The position numbers and the translations under genes are program-made. DNA of 64,000 nucleotides from the NCBI GenBank assembly GCA_017886205.1, contig JAFNEO010000011.1, positions 1-64,000 on the forward strand. The letters run 5' to 3'. Below are positions 53,656-63,067 of this stretch, one piece after another (positions within the stretch are counted from its first letter, which is position 1; every line of letters begins with the position of its first letter). The DNA is from Candidatus Aminicenantota bacterium. Its GTDB lineage: Bacteria > Acidobacteriota > Aminicenantia > Aminicenantales > UBA8522. Below the pieces are notes generated by a model. That model saw nothing but the letters and a program-made list of their open reading frames with translations, did no database searches and had not been told where the DNA came from.

Positions 53656-54827
53656 CGCGACCTGCTGAAATCCATCGCGGCTGCCGCGTAGAGTCCGGCG
53701 GCGATGTGGACTTCTTCGAGCCTGATGTTCTCCTCGGGTGAGTGGGCATGGCTGAGCTCTCCCGGCCCCCAGATGATGGTCGGGATTTTTCCCTCTCTGG
53801 AGAGGAGGGCTCCGTCCGTCCAGGCGGGGAAGACCGTCAGGCCATACGCTACACGGCCGGCATCGGCGAGCGCCCTCTGGGCGGACTTAACGATGGGATG
53901 CGCGGGGTCGATGGTCAGCGGTCCGTGGATCATCGTGGCCATCCCACCCGGCACTCTTGAAATGCTGGTCTTCAACCCCGGCTGCCTCGCCCGGACCTTA
54001 GCGAGCAGGCTTTCGAGGTCGGTGAAGACCTGTTCGATCGTCTCGGTCGTCACCCAGCGGCGGTCGAGCTTGATCGCGCAGTGGGCGGCCACCGTGCTCG
54101 GCTGGTCTCCGCCCGATATCGTCCCCATGTTGATGACGGGAACTCCGAGAATCGGGTCCCGGCGCTTCTTGAACTCGGGCCCGAGCTCCTCCTCGACCAG
54201 GCGAACGAAATAGGCGGCCGCCGAGATAGCATTTATCCCGGCCTCCGGGGTGCTGCCGTGAGCGGCGCGCCCCGTGAATTCGACAGTCAGCCATTCAAGT
54301 CCCTTGTGCCCGATGGCGATCTTGTTGCTCGTCGGCTCACCGACGACGGCGGCATCGGCTTTGAAGCCGGAGAAAATGAGGGCTTCGGCACCCAGGCTCT
54401 CCATCTCCTCGTCGATGACCGCGGCCAGCGTCACTTTGCCCGATGTCGGCTCTTCTTTTTGGGCCAGATCGACCAGCGCTCCGGCCATAGCGGCCAGGGC
54501 GCCTTTCATGTCCGCTGTCCCGCGGCCGTAGAGTTTCCCCTCCTTCTCGACGGCCGCGAAAAGGTCCACCGGGCTCCCCGCATTCGGCGGCACGGTGTCC
54601 GTATGGCCGCAGAACAGGAGATGGCGGCCGGACCGTCCGCTGTCAACGGTCGCCAGGAGGTTCGGACGGCCCTCCCTTACCTCTGTGATAATGGATCGTA
54701 TCCCATGAGCCTCGAGGAACGCACCCAGCTCCCTGACCACGGCTTCTTCCTGGTGGGGGATGCCGGGATAGCTCCGGGCTTTGACCAGGTTGACGAGAAG
54801 GCGGGTGATTTTTTCAGTGGCTTCCAT
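53652..54827 (-). CDS. M20-family peptidase/deacylase (ArgE/DapE-like)
   Basis: A 391-residue protein with the two-metal motifs: H75 and D77 in CGHTDTVP, D107 in GRGTADMKG, and E140/E141 in IDEEMES, plus a dimerisation domain in the middle. It cleaves dipeptides or N-acyl amino acids. The start at 54827 has AGGAG in front; the frame from 54893 has no site. It overlaps the carrier gene by four bases and lies 22 bases after the C45 gene. Confidence 0.92.
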   Translation of the reverse strand: MEATEKITRLLVNLVKARSYPGIPHQEEAVVRELGAFLEAHGIRSIITEVREGRPNLLATVDSGRSGRHLLFCGHTDTVPPNAGSPVDLFAAVEKEGKLYGRGTADMKGALAAMAGALVDLAQKEEPTSGKVTLAAVIDEEMESLGAEALIFSGFKADAAVVGEPTSNKIAIGHKGLEWLTVEFTGRAAHGSTPEAGINAISAAAYFVRLVEEELGPEFKKRRDPILGVPVINMGTISGGDQPSTVAAHCAIKLDRRWVTTETIEQVFTDLESLLAKVRARQPGLKTSISRVPGGMATMIHGPLTIDPAHPIVKSAQRALADAGRVAYGLTVFPAWTDGALLSREGKIPTIIWGPGELSHAHSPEENIRLEEVHIAAGLYAAAAMDFSRSR

Positions 54828-54849
54828 GGCGACTCCTGTCCTCTGAACG

Positions 54850-56019
54850 CTATTTCTTGGCGAAGAAATTGTACTCTCTATACTTGACTTCACAGGGGTT
54901 GCCTCTGGCCAGATGCATCGTCCCTGTGGTCAGGTTGATGATCACCGAAAAGGTCGTCTTGATCCCCTTTTCGTGCCGGCAGATCGACCCGGGATAATTC
55001 ACGTGGTCGGAGAGAAATTCCTTCATTTTGTCGACCGTGATCCGGCCCAGGTTTTTCTTGAGAAGCCGGGTGCTGCGGTTGTAGCGGACGATCGAGCTGG
55101 CGATGCCGTTCCGATTGAAGTCGAACTCGAACTTCCTCATCCAGGGCGCCACGTAATGGTTGGTATGGACGAGATAGCCGTCCGTCGAATAGAGGGGTGC
55201 GTAATCGGTAGCGGAGCCTTCGATGCTGTAGATCTCGCCGCTCGCGTCGGTGATAACCTGATTGTAGTTCGAGGCCCGCTCTTTGAGCAGGGCCGCATCG
55301 ATCGCCTCGCCGAGTGTCTTGGCCGCCAGGATCTTGCGCACCAGGAGCAGCCGCGGCACGCCCACTCTCATGTCGTTGGAATAGACCTGGTTTCCGGTCA
55401 GGCTGATTCCCGCGGAGTTGTAGCCGACGCTTATCCCCAGCCCGCCGTAGCCAACGGCCACGATCTCCGGCTCACCGTCCACCTGGTAGTGGACGATGGC
55501 GACAGAGTCCTGGGTGGCGGGAGAGGTGTCGTTGTTGTGGGCGGCCAGCACCGATCCGTCCGCAGTGACGTCATTCGAAGCGATCAGATCGCTGCAGCCT
55601 CTGGTGTAGCGGTAGTTCTCGTCGCCGATCTCTTCGCACAGGCCGGGGAAAATGTCCTCAATCTCTAAGCCAACGGCGTCGGCGGTTCCCTTGACCTCAG
55701 TCACGTATTCGGGAAGATATTTCTGGGAACAGGCCAGGAACAGTTCCGCCTCGGCGCGCACTTTCTTCCAGTCCGGGCTTTTCTTCATCTCTGCCACTTC
55801 CCGGAGGATATCGTTCTTGAACTGGGTCCCGATTTGATAACCGGCTTCATAGTGGCTGCCCTTGACGTGGATAATAGGGACCTGGATGTCCTTGAGGACC
55901 GGCGCCGGCTGCGGTTGAGTTTGTCTTTCTCCGGCCTGGAGAAAAGCCGCGTGGACGCTGAAGATAAGCAAAAGAACAAGCCATGAGCTAGATCCTGGGA
56001 TTTTTTTCTTCATCTCCAC
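54850..56019 (-). CDS. C45-family autocatalytic acyltransferase/hydrolase
   Basis: A 389-residue protein with a leader helix (residues about 13-30), and the Ntn-type catalytic Cys142 in RGCSDLIASNDVTADGS followed by the AAHNNDT loop, as in acyl-CoA:6-aminopenicillanic acid acyltransferase-like proteins. It would self-cleave before Cys142. Members hydrolyse amide bonds of small molecules. The start is GTG 56019 with AGGAA upstream; ATG 56013 is the alternative. Confidence 0.85.
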   Translation of the reverse strand: MEMKKKIPGSSSWLVLLLIFSVHAAFLQAGERQTQPQPAPVLKDIQVPIIHVKGSHYEAGYQIGTQFKNDILREVAEMKKSPDWKKVRAEAELFLACSQKYLPEYVTEVKGTADAVGLEIEDIFPGLCEEIGDENYRYTRGCSDLIASNDVTADGSVLAAHNNDTSPATQDSVAIVHYQVDGEPEIVAVGYGGLGISVGYNSAGISLTGNQVYSNDMRVGVPRLLLVRKILAAKTLGEAIDAALLKERASNYNQVITDASGEIYSIEGSATDYAPLYSTDGYLVHTNHYVAPWMRKFEFDFNRNGIASSIVRYNRSTRLLKKNLGRITVDKMKEFLSDHVNYPGSICRHEKGIKTTFSVIINLTTGTMHLARGNPCEVKYREYNFFAKK

Positions 56020-56029
56020 GTTCTTCCTT

Positions 56030-58153
56030 TTAATCTTTCCAGAGAGCCCTGATTTTTTCGAGCTTGGCGGTCGAGGCGGCCACAGCCTTCTCGAGATTCC
56101 TGATGGCGGCGGCGACGCCTTTTTCGTCCCCGGCTTCAGAAGCCTCGGTCAGCGCGGGGAGCAAAAGAACAGCATATGTATACCGGGCTCCGAAGATGAG
56201 GTGTTTGTACCATGGTCGGCGAGGAATCCCCGCCGGGTCGGTGAAATCTCTTTCCAAGCTGATGAGAAGCCTGTTGATGTGTCTTAAGATATCCGGATCA
56301 GTTTTCTGGACCTTTTCTGGGTCGAAAAGAAGGGGCCGGATCCGGGCAGCCTCCTTTTCCAAGTTCCCGAGGAGGGCGAAAAGAGTGGCCGCTTTCTTTT
56401 TTTCCGGGTCGAATTTCACCGCCCAGTCGGAGAGGTATTTTTGGAGCTCCTGGGCATAACTTTCGAAATCCAGCGGCAGCACCGTCCCGCAGGCGAGGTC
56501 GATGATCATGTGGGCCCAAATCTTAGCCAAGGCCGCTGTGTACAGCATGCCCGGGTCGCCGAAATGGGTCATCCAGTAATAGTTGTCGTAGACCGAGTGG
56601 TAGACGCCATAATCCCCCGAAAAGGACATGTCCAGGGCGGGCGCGCCGATATGATTCAAGAAGACGGAGTGGTCGCTGCCGCTTCCGATCGGCTCGACCC
56701 GGCCTTCTTCTTTTTTCCCTTCATCGCTGATGATTCCCGCTTTCCAGACTTCGTAGACAGGCTTTTTCTCAATAGGATCTTCGACCTCCTTCAAGGCCCG
56801 GTGGACGAGCGGGATCAGGCTCGGGACTCCCTGGATGCTGAAGTCCCGGCCAGAGGCGGAACTGTCGACATTGATATAAGCCACCAGGTTCTCTTTGAGC
56901 CACTCTTTGTTTTCTTCTCCCCACTCTGTGGAACCCGTAAGGGTAAACTCCTCCGCGTCCCAATTGCCGAATATGACCGTCCTCCGAGGCTTGAATCCGG
57001 CCCTCTTGGCCTCGCCCAATACTCTCGTCAACTCCAGCAAGCAGGCTGTACCGCTGGACGGGTCGACTCCTCCATACACCCAGGCGTCCCGGTGGTTGCC
57101 GACGAGGATGATCTCGTCCGGGTGGTCTGTGCCCTTGAGGCAGCCGATGACGTTGGTGATGGATTTTATCGGGTCTTCCATCTCGACGCGCATCCGGACT
57201 CGCGTCTGGGAGCCGGAAAGGCGATAGGTGAGGGGAAGCGCACCTTGCCATTCTGGGGGGGCGATTTCTCCGTCCAAAAACTCGAGCAGCGGTCGTGCGT
57301 TTTCGGCAGAGAGGGGGACGCTGATGATCTTGGGGAGAGTTTCGGCCTCTTCAGGAGAAAGCCGTCGGCCACCCGGCTTCGATGCCCATTCCGGGGTCAA
57401 GGGGTCGCCGGGATAAATAAAATCATAGGGAATTCCGCCGCGTTGGATATGGCTGAGAGGTCCCCACGGTCCGTCCGGAAACACAGGTCCCCGGGTTTCT
57501 CCGTCTTCTTTCGGGTCCGAGTAGATCAAGAGTCCGGCCAGTCCTCTTTTTTCCGCCGTCAGGGCCTTGAAGCCGCGGTAGCTGTAAGGAGAGGAATACC
57601 TAACGAGGGCGATTTTCCCCTTGAGGTCGATTCCCCGCTTCTCGAGCCATTCATAATCCTCCGGATTTCCCCCGTTGGCATAGAGGAGTGGCGCCGTGAT
57701 ATCGCCCGAGCGCGAATAGGCATTATAGGGAATCCCGACATCGGGTTTCATGGTGTCAGGGTCCTCGGGATAGCCCTTTTCTTCAATCTTAAGCCGGAGG
57801 CTCTGCGGCGCAACTAGTTCCACACTGATGGACTTGGGGAAGGAGAGGAGCACATCATAGGTCGCCAAGGTGACATCCTCGAGGCCGAATTCCTTCCATT
57901 TCCCGTGGACGTATCGGGCCAGCTCATCGTTCCGCGACGATGCGGCTACGTGCGGTTCGGCCGTGAGATGGCTCAGGAACTCGGCAATTCTCTCCGTCGA
58001 AACGGCTCTGTCGACCACATCCTTATAGGCGGCGAGTTGCGCTCTTGACGCCGGGCTCTTCGCTTCAGGCATTTGGGCAGAAGCCATGAGGGCGATGGCG
58101 GTCACAACCGGCAAGATAATACACGGCGCGCTCGCAGCAGGTTTCCGGCTCAT
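56030..58153 (-). CDS. M28-family carboxypeptidase like glutamate carboxypeptidase II
   Basis: A 707-residue exported protein with the full GCPII layout. A PA domain lies in the first half. The two-zinc site has H354 and D364 in GNHRDAWVYGGVDP, E401/E402 in WDAEEFTLTGSTEW, D430 in YINVDSS and H519 in VYHSVYDNYYW. A helical dimerisation domain is C-terminal. It removes C-terminal residues from peptides outside the cytoplasm. First gene of the operon running to 52276; divergent from the CoA-transferase operon. Confidence 0.94.
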   Translation of the reverse strand: MSRKPAASAPCIILPVVTAIALMASAQMPEAKSPASRAQLAAYKDVVDRAVSTERIAEFLSHLTAEPHVAASSRNDELARYVHGKWKEFGLEDVTLATYDVLLSFPKSISVELVAPQSLRLKIEEKGYPEDPDTMKPDVGIPYNAYSRSGDITAPLLYANGGNPEDYEWLEKRGIDLKGKIALVRYSSPYSYRGFKALTAEKRGLAGLLIYSDPKEDGETRGPVFPDGPWGPLSHIQRGGIPYDFIYPGDPLTPEWASKPGGRRLSPEEAETLPKIISVPLSAENARPLLEFLDGEIAPPEWQGALPLTYRLSGSQTRVRMRVEMEDPIKSITNVIGCLKGTDHPDEIILVGNHRDAWVYGGVDPSSGTACLLELTRVLGEAKRAGFKPRRTVIFGNWDAEEFTLTGSTEWGEENKEWLKENLVAYINVDSSASGRDFSIQGVPSLIPLVHRALKEVEDPIEKKPVYEVWKAGIISDEGKKEEGRVEPIGSGSDHSVFLNHIGAPALDMSFSGDYGVYHSVYDNYYWMTHFGDPGMLYTAALAKIWAHMIIDLACGTVLPLDFESYAQELQKYLSDWAVKFDPEKKKAATLFALLGNLEKEAARIRPLLFDPEKVQKTDPDILRHINRLLISLERDFTDPAGIPRRPWYKHLIFGARYTYAVLLLPALTEASEAGDEKGVAAAIRNLEKAVAASTAKLEKIRALWKD

Positions 58154-58210
58154 GATCCCTCCGGGCCCCCGATTATATTATGCTCCCCGCCAAAAAGAAA
58201 CTCAGATATT

Positions 58211-58241
58211 TTGACAAGGGAAATGCCCTTAGTGATAAAAT
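58211..58241 (+). promoter_or_regulatory. Promoter of the aminotransferase/CoA-transferase operon
   Basis: TTGACA (58211-58216), a 19-base spacer and TAAAAT (58236-58241), with an inverted repeat AAGGG-AAATG-CCCTT (58216-58230) between them. The ATG at 58254 is 12 bases further. On the minus strand TATAAT (58177-58172) could serve the peptidase operon. Confidence 0.4.
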
Positions 58242-58253
58242 GGGGGCATCGCC

Positions 58254-59600
58254 ATGTCTGAATATCGCTATCCTGAGGGAGCTGTTCTTTACCGCAACCT
58301 CCAGCGGTCCTTCCCGCTGATCAGGTTCGGCCGTGGGTCCTACCTCTATGACATCAAAGGCAAGAAATACCTCGATGGGAGCGGTGGCGCGGCCGTCGTC
58401 AACATCGGGCACGGCGTCAGAGAGGTAGCCGCGGCTCTGTCCCGCCAGGCCCGAGACGCAGCCTACCTGAGCGGCGTCCAGTTCACCCATGAACCCGTCG
58501 AAAAGCTGGCCGCCCGGGTGTCCTCTTTCCTGCCATTCCCGGACGGGAAAGTGTTCTTCTTGACCTCCGGCTCCGAGGCCATCGAGGCGTCCATCAAACT
58601 GGCCCGGCAGTATTGGGTCGAAAGCGGAAGGCCGGAAAAATACCGGGTCATCTCTCTCCGTCCGAGCTACCACGGAAACACCCTGGCGGCGCTGTCGCTT
58701 TCGGCGCGGAAACACTATCAGGAGGCATTCCGGCCGCTTCTCCTCAAGAGCGCCAGAATACCCGCGCCCTATTGCTATCGCTGCCTCTGGGATCTGGCGC
58801 CGTCTGACTGCGGAGTGAAGTGCGCCCACGAGTTGGAGAAGACCATCGAGAGAATAGGCCGGGGAAAGGTCTCGGCGTTCATCGGTGAGGTCATCGGCGG
58901 TTCTTCCACCGGCGCCTCCGTTCCGCCCGATGCTTATTGGAGGACTATCCGCCGTATCTGCGACCGGAACGAAGTCCTCCTCATCGCCGATGAAGTGATG
59001 ACCGGAATCGGACGGACGGGGAAGTGGCTGGCCTGTCATCATTTTGGCCTCGTCCCGGATATCATCGTCCTGGGCAAAGGGCTCACCTCCGGGTACTTCC
59101 CGTTGAGCGCTGTGGCCGCCAAAAAAGGCCTTCTGGACCCGATCCAGAAAAAGGGGAAAAACTTTCTTCACGCCCAGACGTTCGCCCACCATCCGGTCGG
59201 CTGCGCGACGGGGTTGGCCACCCTTGATTATCTCGACGATCATGACCTCATCAGTCGATGCACCCAAGCGGGAAAGCGACTGAAACGAAAGCTAGAGGGA
59301 CTCCTCGACCACCCCCACGTGGGTGATGTCCGCGGAAAGGGGCTTCTCATCGGGGTCGAATTCGTCAGGGATAAAAAGAAAAGGACTCCCTTCCCAAGGG
59401 AGAAGAAATATGTCGAGGCCTTTATCGCCAAAGCCCTGGACAGCGGGCTCGTGCTCTGGCCCAACATCGGCCATGCCGACGGTACGAACGGTGACCTGGT
59501 GATGGTCGCTCCGCCCTTTGTTATCCAGGAAGACGAGATCTCCCTGATCCGGGAAAAAGTCGAATACACTCTGGCCGATATGGAGAGAATGTTCGGATGA
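58254..59600 (+). CDS. Class III aminotransferase
   Basis: A 448-residue pyridoxal-phosphate enzyme: TSGSEAIEASIK near residue 104, the cofactor-binding Asp246 in IADEVMTGIGRTG, and Lys275 in VLGKGLTSG, the Schiff base lysine. A cysteine cluster C174-x2-C177-x8-C186-x3-C190 follows the active-site region. Class III members transfer amino groups from omega- or beta-amino acids. It is first in a five-gene operon; the stop overlaps the thiolase start (ATGA). Confidence 0.92.
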   Translation: MSEYRYPEGAVLYRNLQRSFPLIRFGRGSYLYDIKGKKYLDGSGGAAVVNIGHGVREVAAALSRQARDAAYLSGVQFTHEPVEKLAARVSSFLPFPDGKVFFLTSGSEAIEASIKLARQYWVESGRPEKYRVISLRPSYHGNTLAALSLSARKHYQEAFRPLLLKSARIPAPYCYRCLWDLAPSDCGVKCAHELEKTIERIGRGKVSAFIGEVIGGSSTGASVPPDAYWRTIRRICDRNEVLLIADEVMTGIGRTGKWLACHHFGLVPDIIVLGKGLTSGYFPLSAVAAKKGLLDPIQKKGKNFLHAQTFAHHPVGCATGLATLDYLDDHDLISRCTQAGKRLKRKLEGLLDHPHVGDVRGKGLLIGVEFVRDKKKRTPFPREKKYVEAFIAKALDSGLVLWPNIGHADGTNGDLVMVAPPFVIQEDEISLIREKVEYTLADMERMFG

Positions 59601-60790
59601 AAAATCTAGGGGAAAAAGTGGTCATTTTGAGCGCCGTGCGGACGCCGATCGGGAAGTATGGAGGCGCCTTCAAAGAGACAAACGCCGTCTCCCTCGGGGT
59701 TTCCGCCTCGGTTGATGCGATGAAGAGAGCGGGGGTTTCCCCGGACCAAATCGATGAGGTGATCTTCGGGATGGCCCGGCAGGCCGGGAACCGGCCCAAC
59801 CCCGCGCGCCAGGTCCTCTATCGTTCCGGAATCCCAGTGGAGCGGACCGCTTTCACCGTGAACAAGGCCTGCGCCTCGGGGATGAAGGCCATCGGCCTGG
59901 CCTACCAGTCGCTCGTCCTGGGAGAGAACAAAATTGTCCTCGCTGGCGGCACCGAGAACATGTCCCAAATACCCTATCTGCTTGACGGAGCCCGCTGGGG
60001 CTACCGGCTCGGCGACGGTGTCCTTGTCGATGCCATGTACCGGGACGGGCTCTTTTGCCCGCTGGCGGAGATGATCATGGGTGAGACGGCAGACCTCCTG
60101 GCGGAAAAATTCAGCATCAGCCGCCGGGAGCAGGATGAATATGCCTTAGATAGCCAGATGAAGGCGAAGAGGGCGGCCGAAAAGGGGAAGTTCAAGGACG
60201 AAATCGTCCCCATCAAAGTCCAAGGGAAAGGCTGCCAGGAGTCCGTGATTTCAGGCGATGAACATCCGCGTCCGGACGCGACCCTAGAAAACCTGGCCAA
60301 GCTCCAGCCGGTCTTCAGGAAAGGGGGTTCGGTCACAGCCGGGAACTCCTCCGGCCTCACCGACGGTGCCGCCGCCCTGGTCCTGACGACTCGGGCCGAA
60401 GCACAAAGGCTGGGCGCCAGGCCTCTGGCCGAGATCCTGGGCGTTGCCTCCGCCGCGGTCGACCCGAAGGAGATGGGCCTCGGTCCGGTGCCGGCGACAA
60501 AAAAAATCTTGAAGTCGCTCAACCTCAGCCTCGCCGATTTCGACCTCATCGAGATCAACGAGGCCTTCGCCGCCCAGGTCCTGGCCTGCGAGCGGGAGCT
60601 GAATTGGGATCGGGCCAAGAGGAATATCAAAGGCGGCGCCATCGCCCTGGGCCATCCCATCGGCTGCACGGGCGCACGGATCACCGTTACGCTGCTTCAT
60701 AGCCTGATCCAGGAAAACAAGGAGTTCGGCCTGGCCACCCTCTGCGTCAGCGGAGGACAGGGAATGTCTCTGGTCCTTAAAAGAATGTAA
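59597..60790 (+). CDS. Thiolase (acetyl-CoA C-acetyltransferase type)
   Basis: A 397-residue thiolase with the nucleophile Cys92 in NKACASGMKAIG, His353 in GHPIGCTGARI and Cys383 in LCVSGGQG, all intact. It would split a 3-oxoacyl-CoA with CoA into acetyl-CoA and a shorter acyl-CoA, or run in reverse. ATG overlaps the aminotransferase stop. Its place between two aminotransferases and a CoA-transferase supports a degradative role. Confidence 0.95.
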   Translation: MKNLGEKVVILSAVRTPIGKYGGAFKETNAVSLGVSASVDAMKRAGVSPDQIDEVIFGMARQAGNRPNPARQVLYRSGIPVERTAFTVNKACASGMKAIGLAYQSLVLGENKIVLAGGTENMSQIPYLLDGARWGYRLGDGVLVDAMYRDGLFCPLAEMIMGETADLLAEKFSISRREQDEYALDSQMKAKRAAEKGKFKDEIVPIKVQGKGCQESVISGDEHPRPDATLENLAKLQPVFRKGGSVTAGNSSGLTDGAAALVLTTRAEAQRLGARPLAEILGVASAAVDPKEMGLGPVPATKKILKSLNLSLADFDLIEINEAFAAQVLACERELNWDRAKRNIKGGAIALGHPIGCTGARITVTLLHSLIQENKEFGLATLCVSGGQGMSLVLKRM

Positions 60791-60811
60791 GAACATAAGA
60801 AAGGTTGGAAC

Positions 60812-62158
60812 ATGGCCGTAAAAGTCCCGGACATCAAAACCCCATTGCCCGGAAAACGGGCCCGCAAGGTTGTCGCCAAAGACAGACGCTACACCTCTAG
60901 CTCCTATATCAAAGAGTACCCTCTGGTCATAGCCAGGGGAAAAGGCGCCATGGTCGAGGATGTGGACGGCAACCGGTTCCTCGATTTCATGGCCGGGATC
61001 GCGGTCAACATCACGGGATACAGCCACCCCAAGGTCGTCAGGGCAGTCAAGAAACAGGCCGAGAAATTCTTCCATATCTGCTCGACGGATTTTTACTACG
61101 AATCCTTCTCCAACCTGGCGGAGCGCCTGGTCAAGATGTGGCCCGGGGAGGGGGAGAGGAGCGTCTTTTTCACCAACTCGGGCGCCGAGGCCATCGAGAC
61201 CGCCATCAAGCTGGTCCGGTATCACACCAAGCGGCCCTACATCATCTCCTTTCTCGGCTCTTTCCACGGCCGGACGATGGGCGCCCTCAGCCTGACCGCC
61301 AGCAAGGCGAAACAGCGGCTTCATTTTTCTTCCTTCCTGCCCGGAGTGCACCATGTCCCCTACGGATATTGCTACCGCTGCCCCTACCACCTGACCTATG
61401 ATTCCTGCGGCATCTACTGCGCCGAGGCCATCGAGAAGGTGGTCTGCCAGACCCTGATGAGCCCGCGGGAGATCGCAGCCATCTTCGTCGAGCCCATCCA
61501 GGGAGAAGGAGGCTACATCCTTCCGCCGCCCGAGTTCCACCAGAAGCTCAAGGCCTTCGCCGAAAAGAACGGGATTATCTATGTCGTTGACGAAGTCCAG
61601 TCCGGGATGGGCCGGACGGGAAAGTTCCTGGCCATCGAGCATTACGGAGTGGAGCCGGACGTCGTCGTCCTGGCGAAAGGGTTGGCCTCGGGACTGCCGC
61701 TCGGCGCCGTCGTCTCCAAAAAGAAGTACATGACCTGGAAGGCGGGGACTCACGGTAGCACTTTCGGCGGGAACCCGCTGGCCTGCGAAGCGTCGCTCGT
61801 GACTCTCGACCTTCTCGAGAAAGGGCTCATGGCCAATGCCGCCAGGATGGGCCGCCGCCTCCTGAACAAGCTCAAGAAGCTCAAGAAGGAGTTCCCGATG
61901 ATCGGCGATGTGCGCGGGCTGGGCCTGATGATCGGCGTCGAATTCGTCAGAGACCGGGAGACAAAAGAGCCGGCCGTCAAAGAAGTCCACGAGATCGCCC
62001 AGCAGGCCTTCCGCAAAGGGCTCTTGCTCTTGCCTTGCGGCGACAGCGTCATCCGCTTCTGTCCGCCCTTGGTCGTCAACGCCCGCGAGGTCGACACCGC
62101 CGTGGCCATCTTCGCCGATGTGCTCAGGAGTGTGCAGAAGGAGGGCCGGTCGATATGA
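60812..62158 (+). CDS. Class III aminotransferase, acetylornithine/4-aminobutyrate type
   Basis: A 448-residue enzyme with FTNSGAEAIETAIK near residue 120, VDEVQSGMGRTG holding the cofactor-binding aspartate, and AKGLASGLPLGAV with the catalytic lysine. GTHGSTFGGNPLAC matches the acetylornithine aminotransferase and archaeal amino acid racemase group. The same cysteine pattern CYRC-x8-C-x3-C as in the first aminotransferase is present. It could be a transaminase or a racemase. It starts 21 bases after the thiolase. Confidence 0.9.
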   Translation: MAVKVPDIKTPLPGKRARKVVAKDRRYTSSSYIKEYPLVIARGKGAMVEDVDGNRFLDFMAGIAVNITGYSHPKVVRAVKKQAEKFFHICSTDFYYESFSNLAERLVKMWPGEGERSVFFTNSGAEAIETAIKLVRYHTKRPYIISFLGSFHGRTMGALSLTASKAKQRLHFSSFLPGVHHVPYGYCYRCPYHLTYDSCGIYCAEAIEKVVCQTLMSPREIAAIFVEPIQGEGGYILPPPEFHQKLKAFAEKNGIIYVVDEVQSGMGRTGKFLAIEHYGVEPDVVVLAKGLASGLPLGAVVSKKKYMTWKAGTHGSTFGGNPLACEASLVTLDLLEKGLMANAARMGRRLLNKLKKLKKEFPMIGDVRGLGLMIGVEFVRDRETKEPAVKEVHEIAQQAFRKGLLLLPCGDSVIRFCPPLVVNAREVDTAVAIFADVLRSVQKEGRSI

Positions 62159-63066
62159 GCAGCAAGGTCATGACCCTGACCCAGGCGGTCGGCGAGTTTG
62201 TCCGGGACGGCGATACGGTCGTCATCGAAGGGTTCACCCATCTCATCTGCTTCGCGGCCGGACACGAGATCATCCGGCAGAAGAAACGCGACCTGGTCGC
62301 CTGCCGCCTGACGCCCGACCTCATCTATGATCAGATGGTCGCCGCCGGGTGCGTCCGCAAGCTCGTCTTCAGCTGGGCCGGGAATCCCGGCGTCGGGTCT
62401 CTATTCGGGCTAAGGAGGGCCGTGGAGGAGAGTATCCCGAGGAAAGTCGAGATCGAGGAATACAGTCATTTCGGGATGGTCGCCCGGTTCATGGCTGGAG
62501 CATCCCATCTTCCGTTCATGCATCTCAAGACCTTCGAGGGAAGCGACTTGCCCAGGAAAAACAAGAACATCAAGTTCATCCGCTGCCCGTACACCGGAAA
62601 GCGGTACGCGACGGTCCCGGCTCTCAATCCTGATGTCGCCATCATCCATGTCCAGCGGGCCGATGAGGAGGGGAATGCCCAGATATGGGGGCTCATGGGA
62701 GTCCAGAGGGAGGCCGCTTTCGCCTCGAAGAAGGTCGTCATCGTGGCTGAGGAGCTCGTCCCGGGAGAGGTCGTCCGGGCCGACCCCAACCGGACTCTTA
62801 TCCCCGGCCTGATCGTCGATGCCGTGGTCATCGAGCCTTTCGCTGCTCATCCGAGCTATGCGCTGGGATATTATGACCGGGACAATGACTTCTATGTCGA
62901 ATGGGCGAAAATATCCAAAGACAAGGCCGGTCTGGACAGGTATCTCGCGGAGTGGGTCTACGGCGTTCCGGGACGCAGGGAATACAGAGAGAAGTTGGGG
63001 ACCGAGTATCTGAAAAAGCTCGAAGCCGACAACCGTCCCTCAGGGTCGGTGAATTACGGATTTTGA
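62155..63066 (+). CDS. CoA-transferase subunit A (glutaconate CoA-transferase-like)
   Basis: A 303-residue alpha subunit of family I CoA-transferases with VMTLTQAVGEFVRDGDTVVIEGFTH-type start and RADEEGNAQIWG and EELVPGEVVRADPNRT blocks found in GctA-like proteins. It makes a heterodimer or tetramer with the next gene. The start at 62155 overlaps the previous stop (ATGA), preceded by AAGGAGGG. Confidence 0.92.
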   Translation: MSSKVMTLTQAVGEFVRDGDTVVIEGFTHLICFAAGHEIIRQKKRDLVACRLTPDLIYDQMVAAGCVRKLVFSWAGNPGVGSLFGLRRAVEESIPRKVEIEEYSHFGMVARFMAGASHLPFMHLKTFEGSDLPRKNKNIKFIRCPYTGKRYATVPALNPDVAIIHVQRADEEGNAQIWGLMGVQREAAFASKKVVIVAEELVPGEVVRADPNRTLIPGLIVDAVVIEPFAAHPSYALGYYDRDNDFYVEWAKISKDKAGLDRYLAEWVYGVPGRREYREKLGTEYLKKLEADNRPSGSVNYGF

Positions 63067-63067
63067 C

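Noticed and set aside
60284-61990. A 568-codon open frame on the minus strand
   Set aside because: It is antisense to the intact thiolase and second aminotransferase, has no ribosome site and no family motifs; long antisense frames are common in GC-rich DNA.
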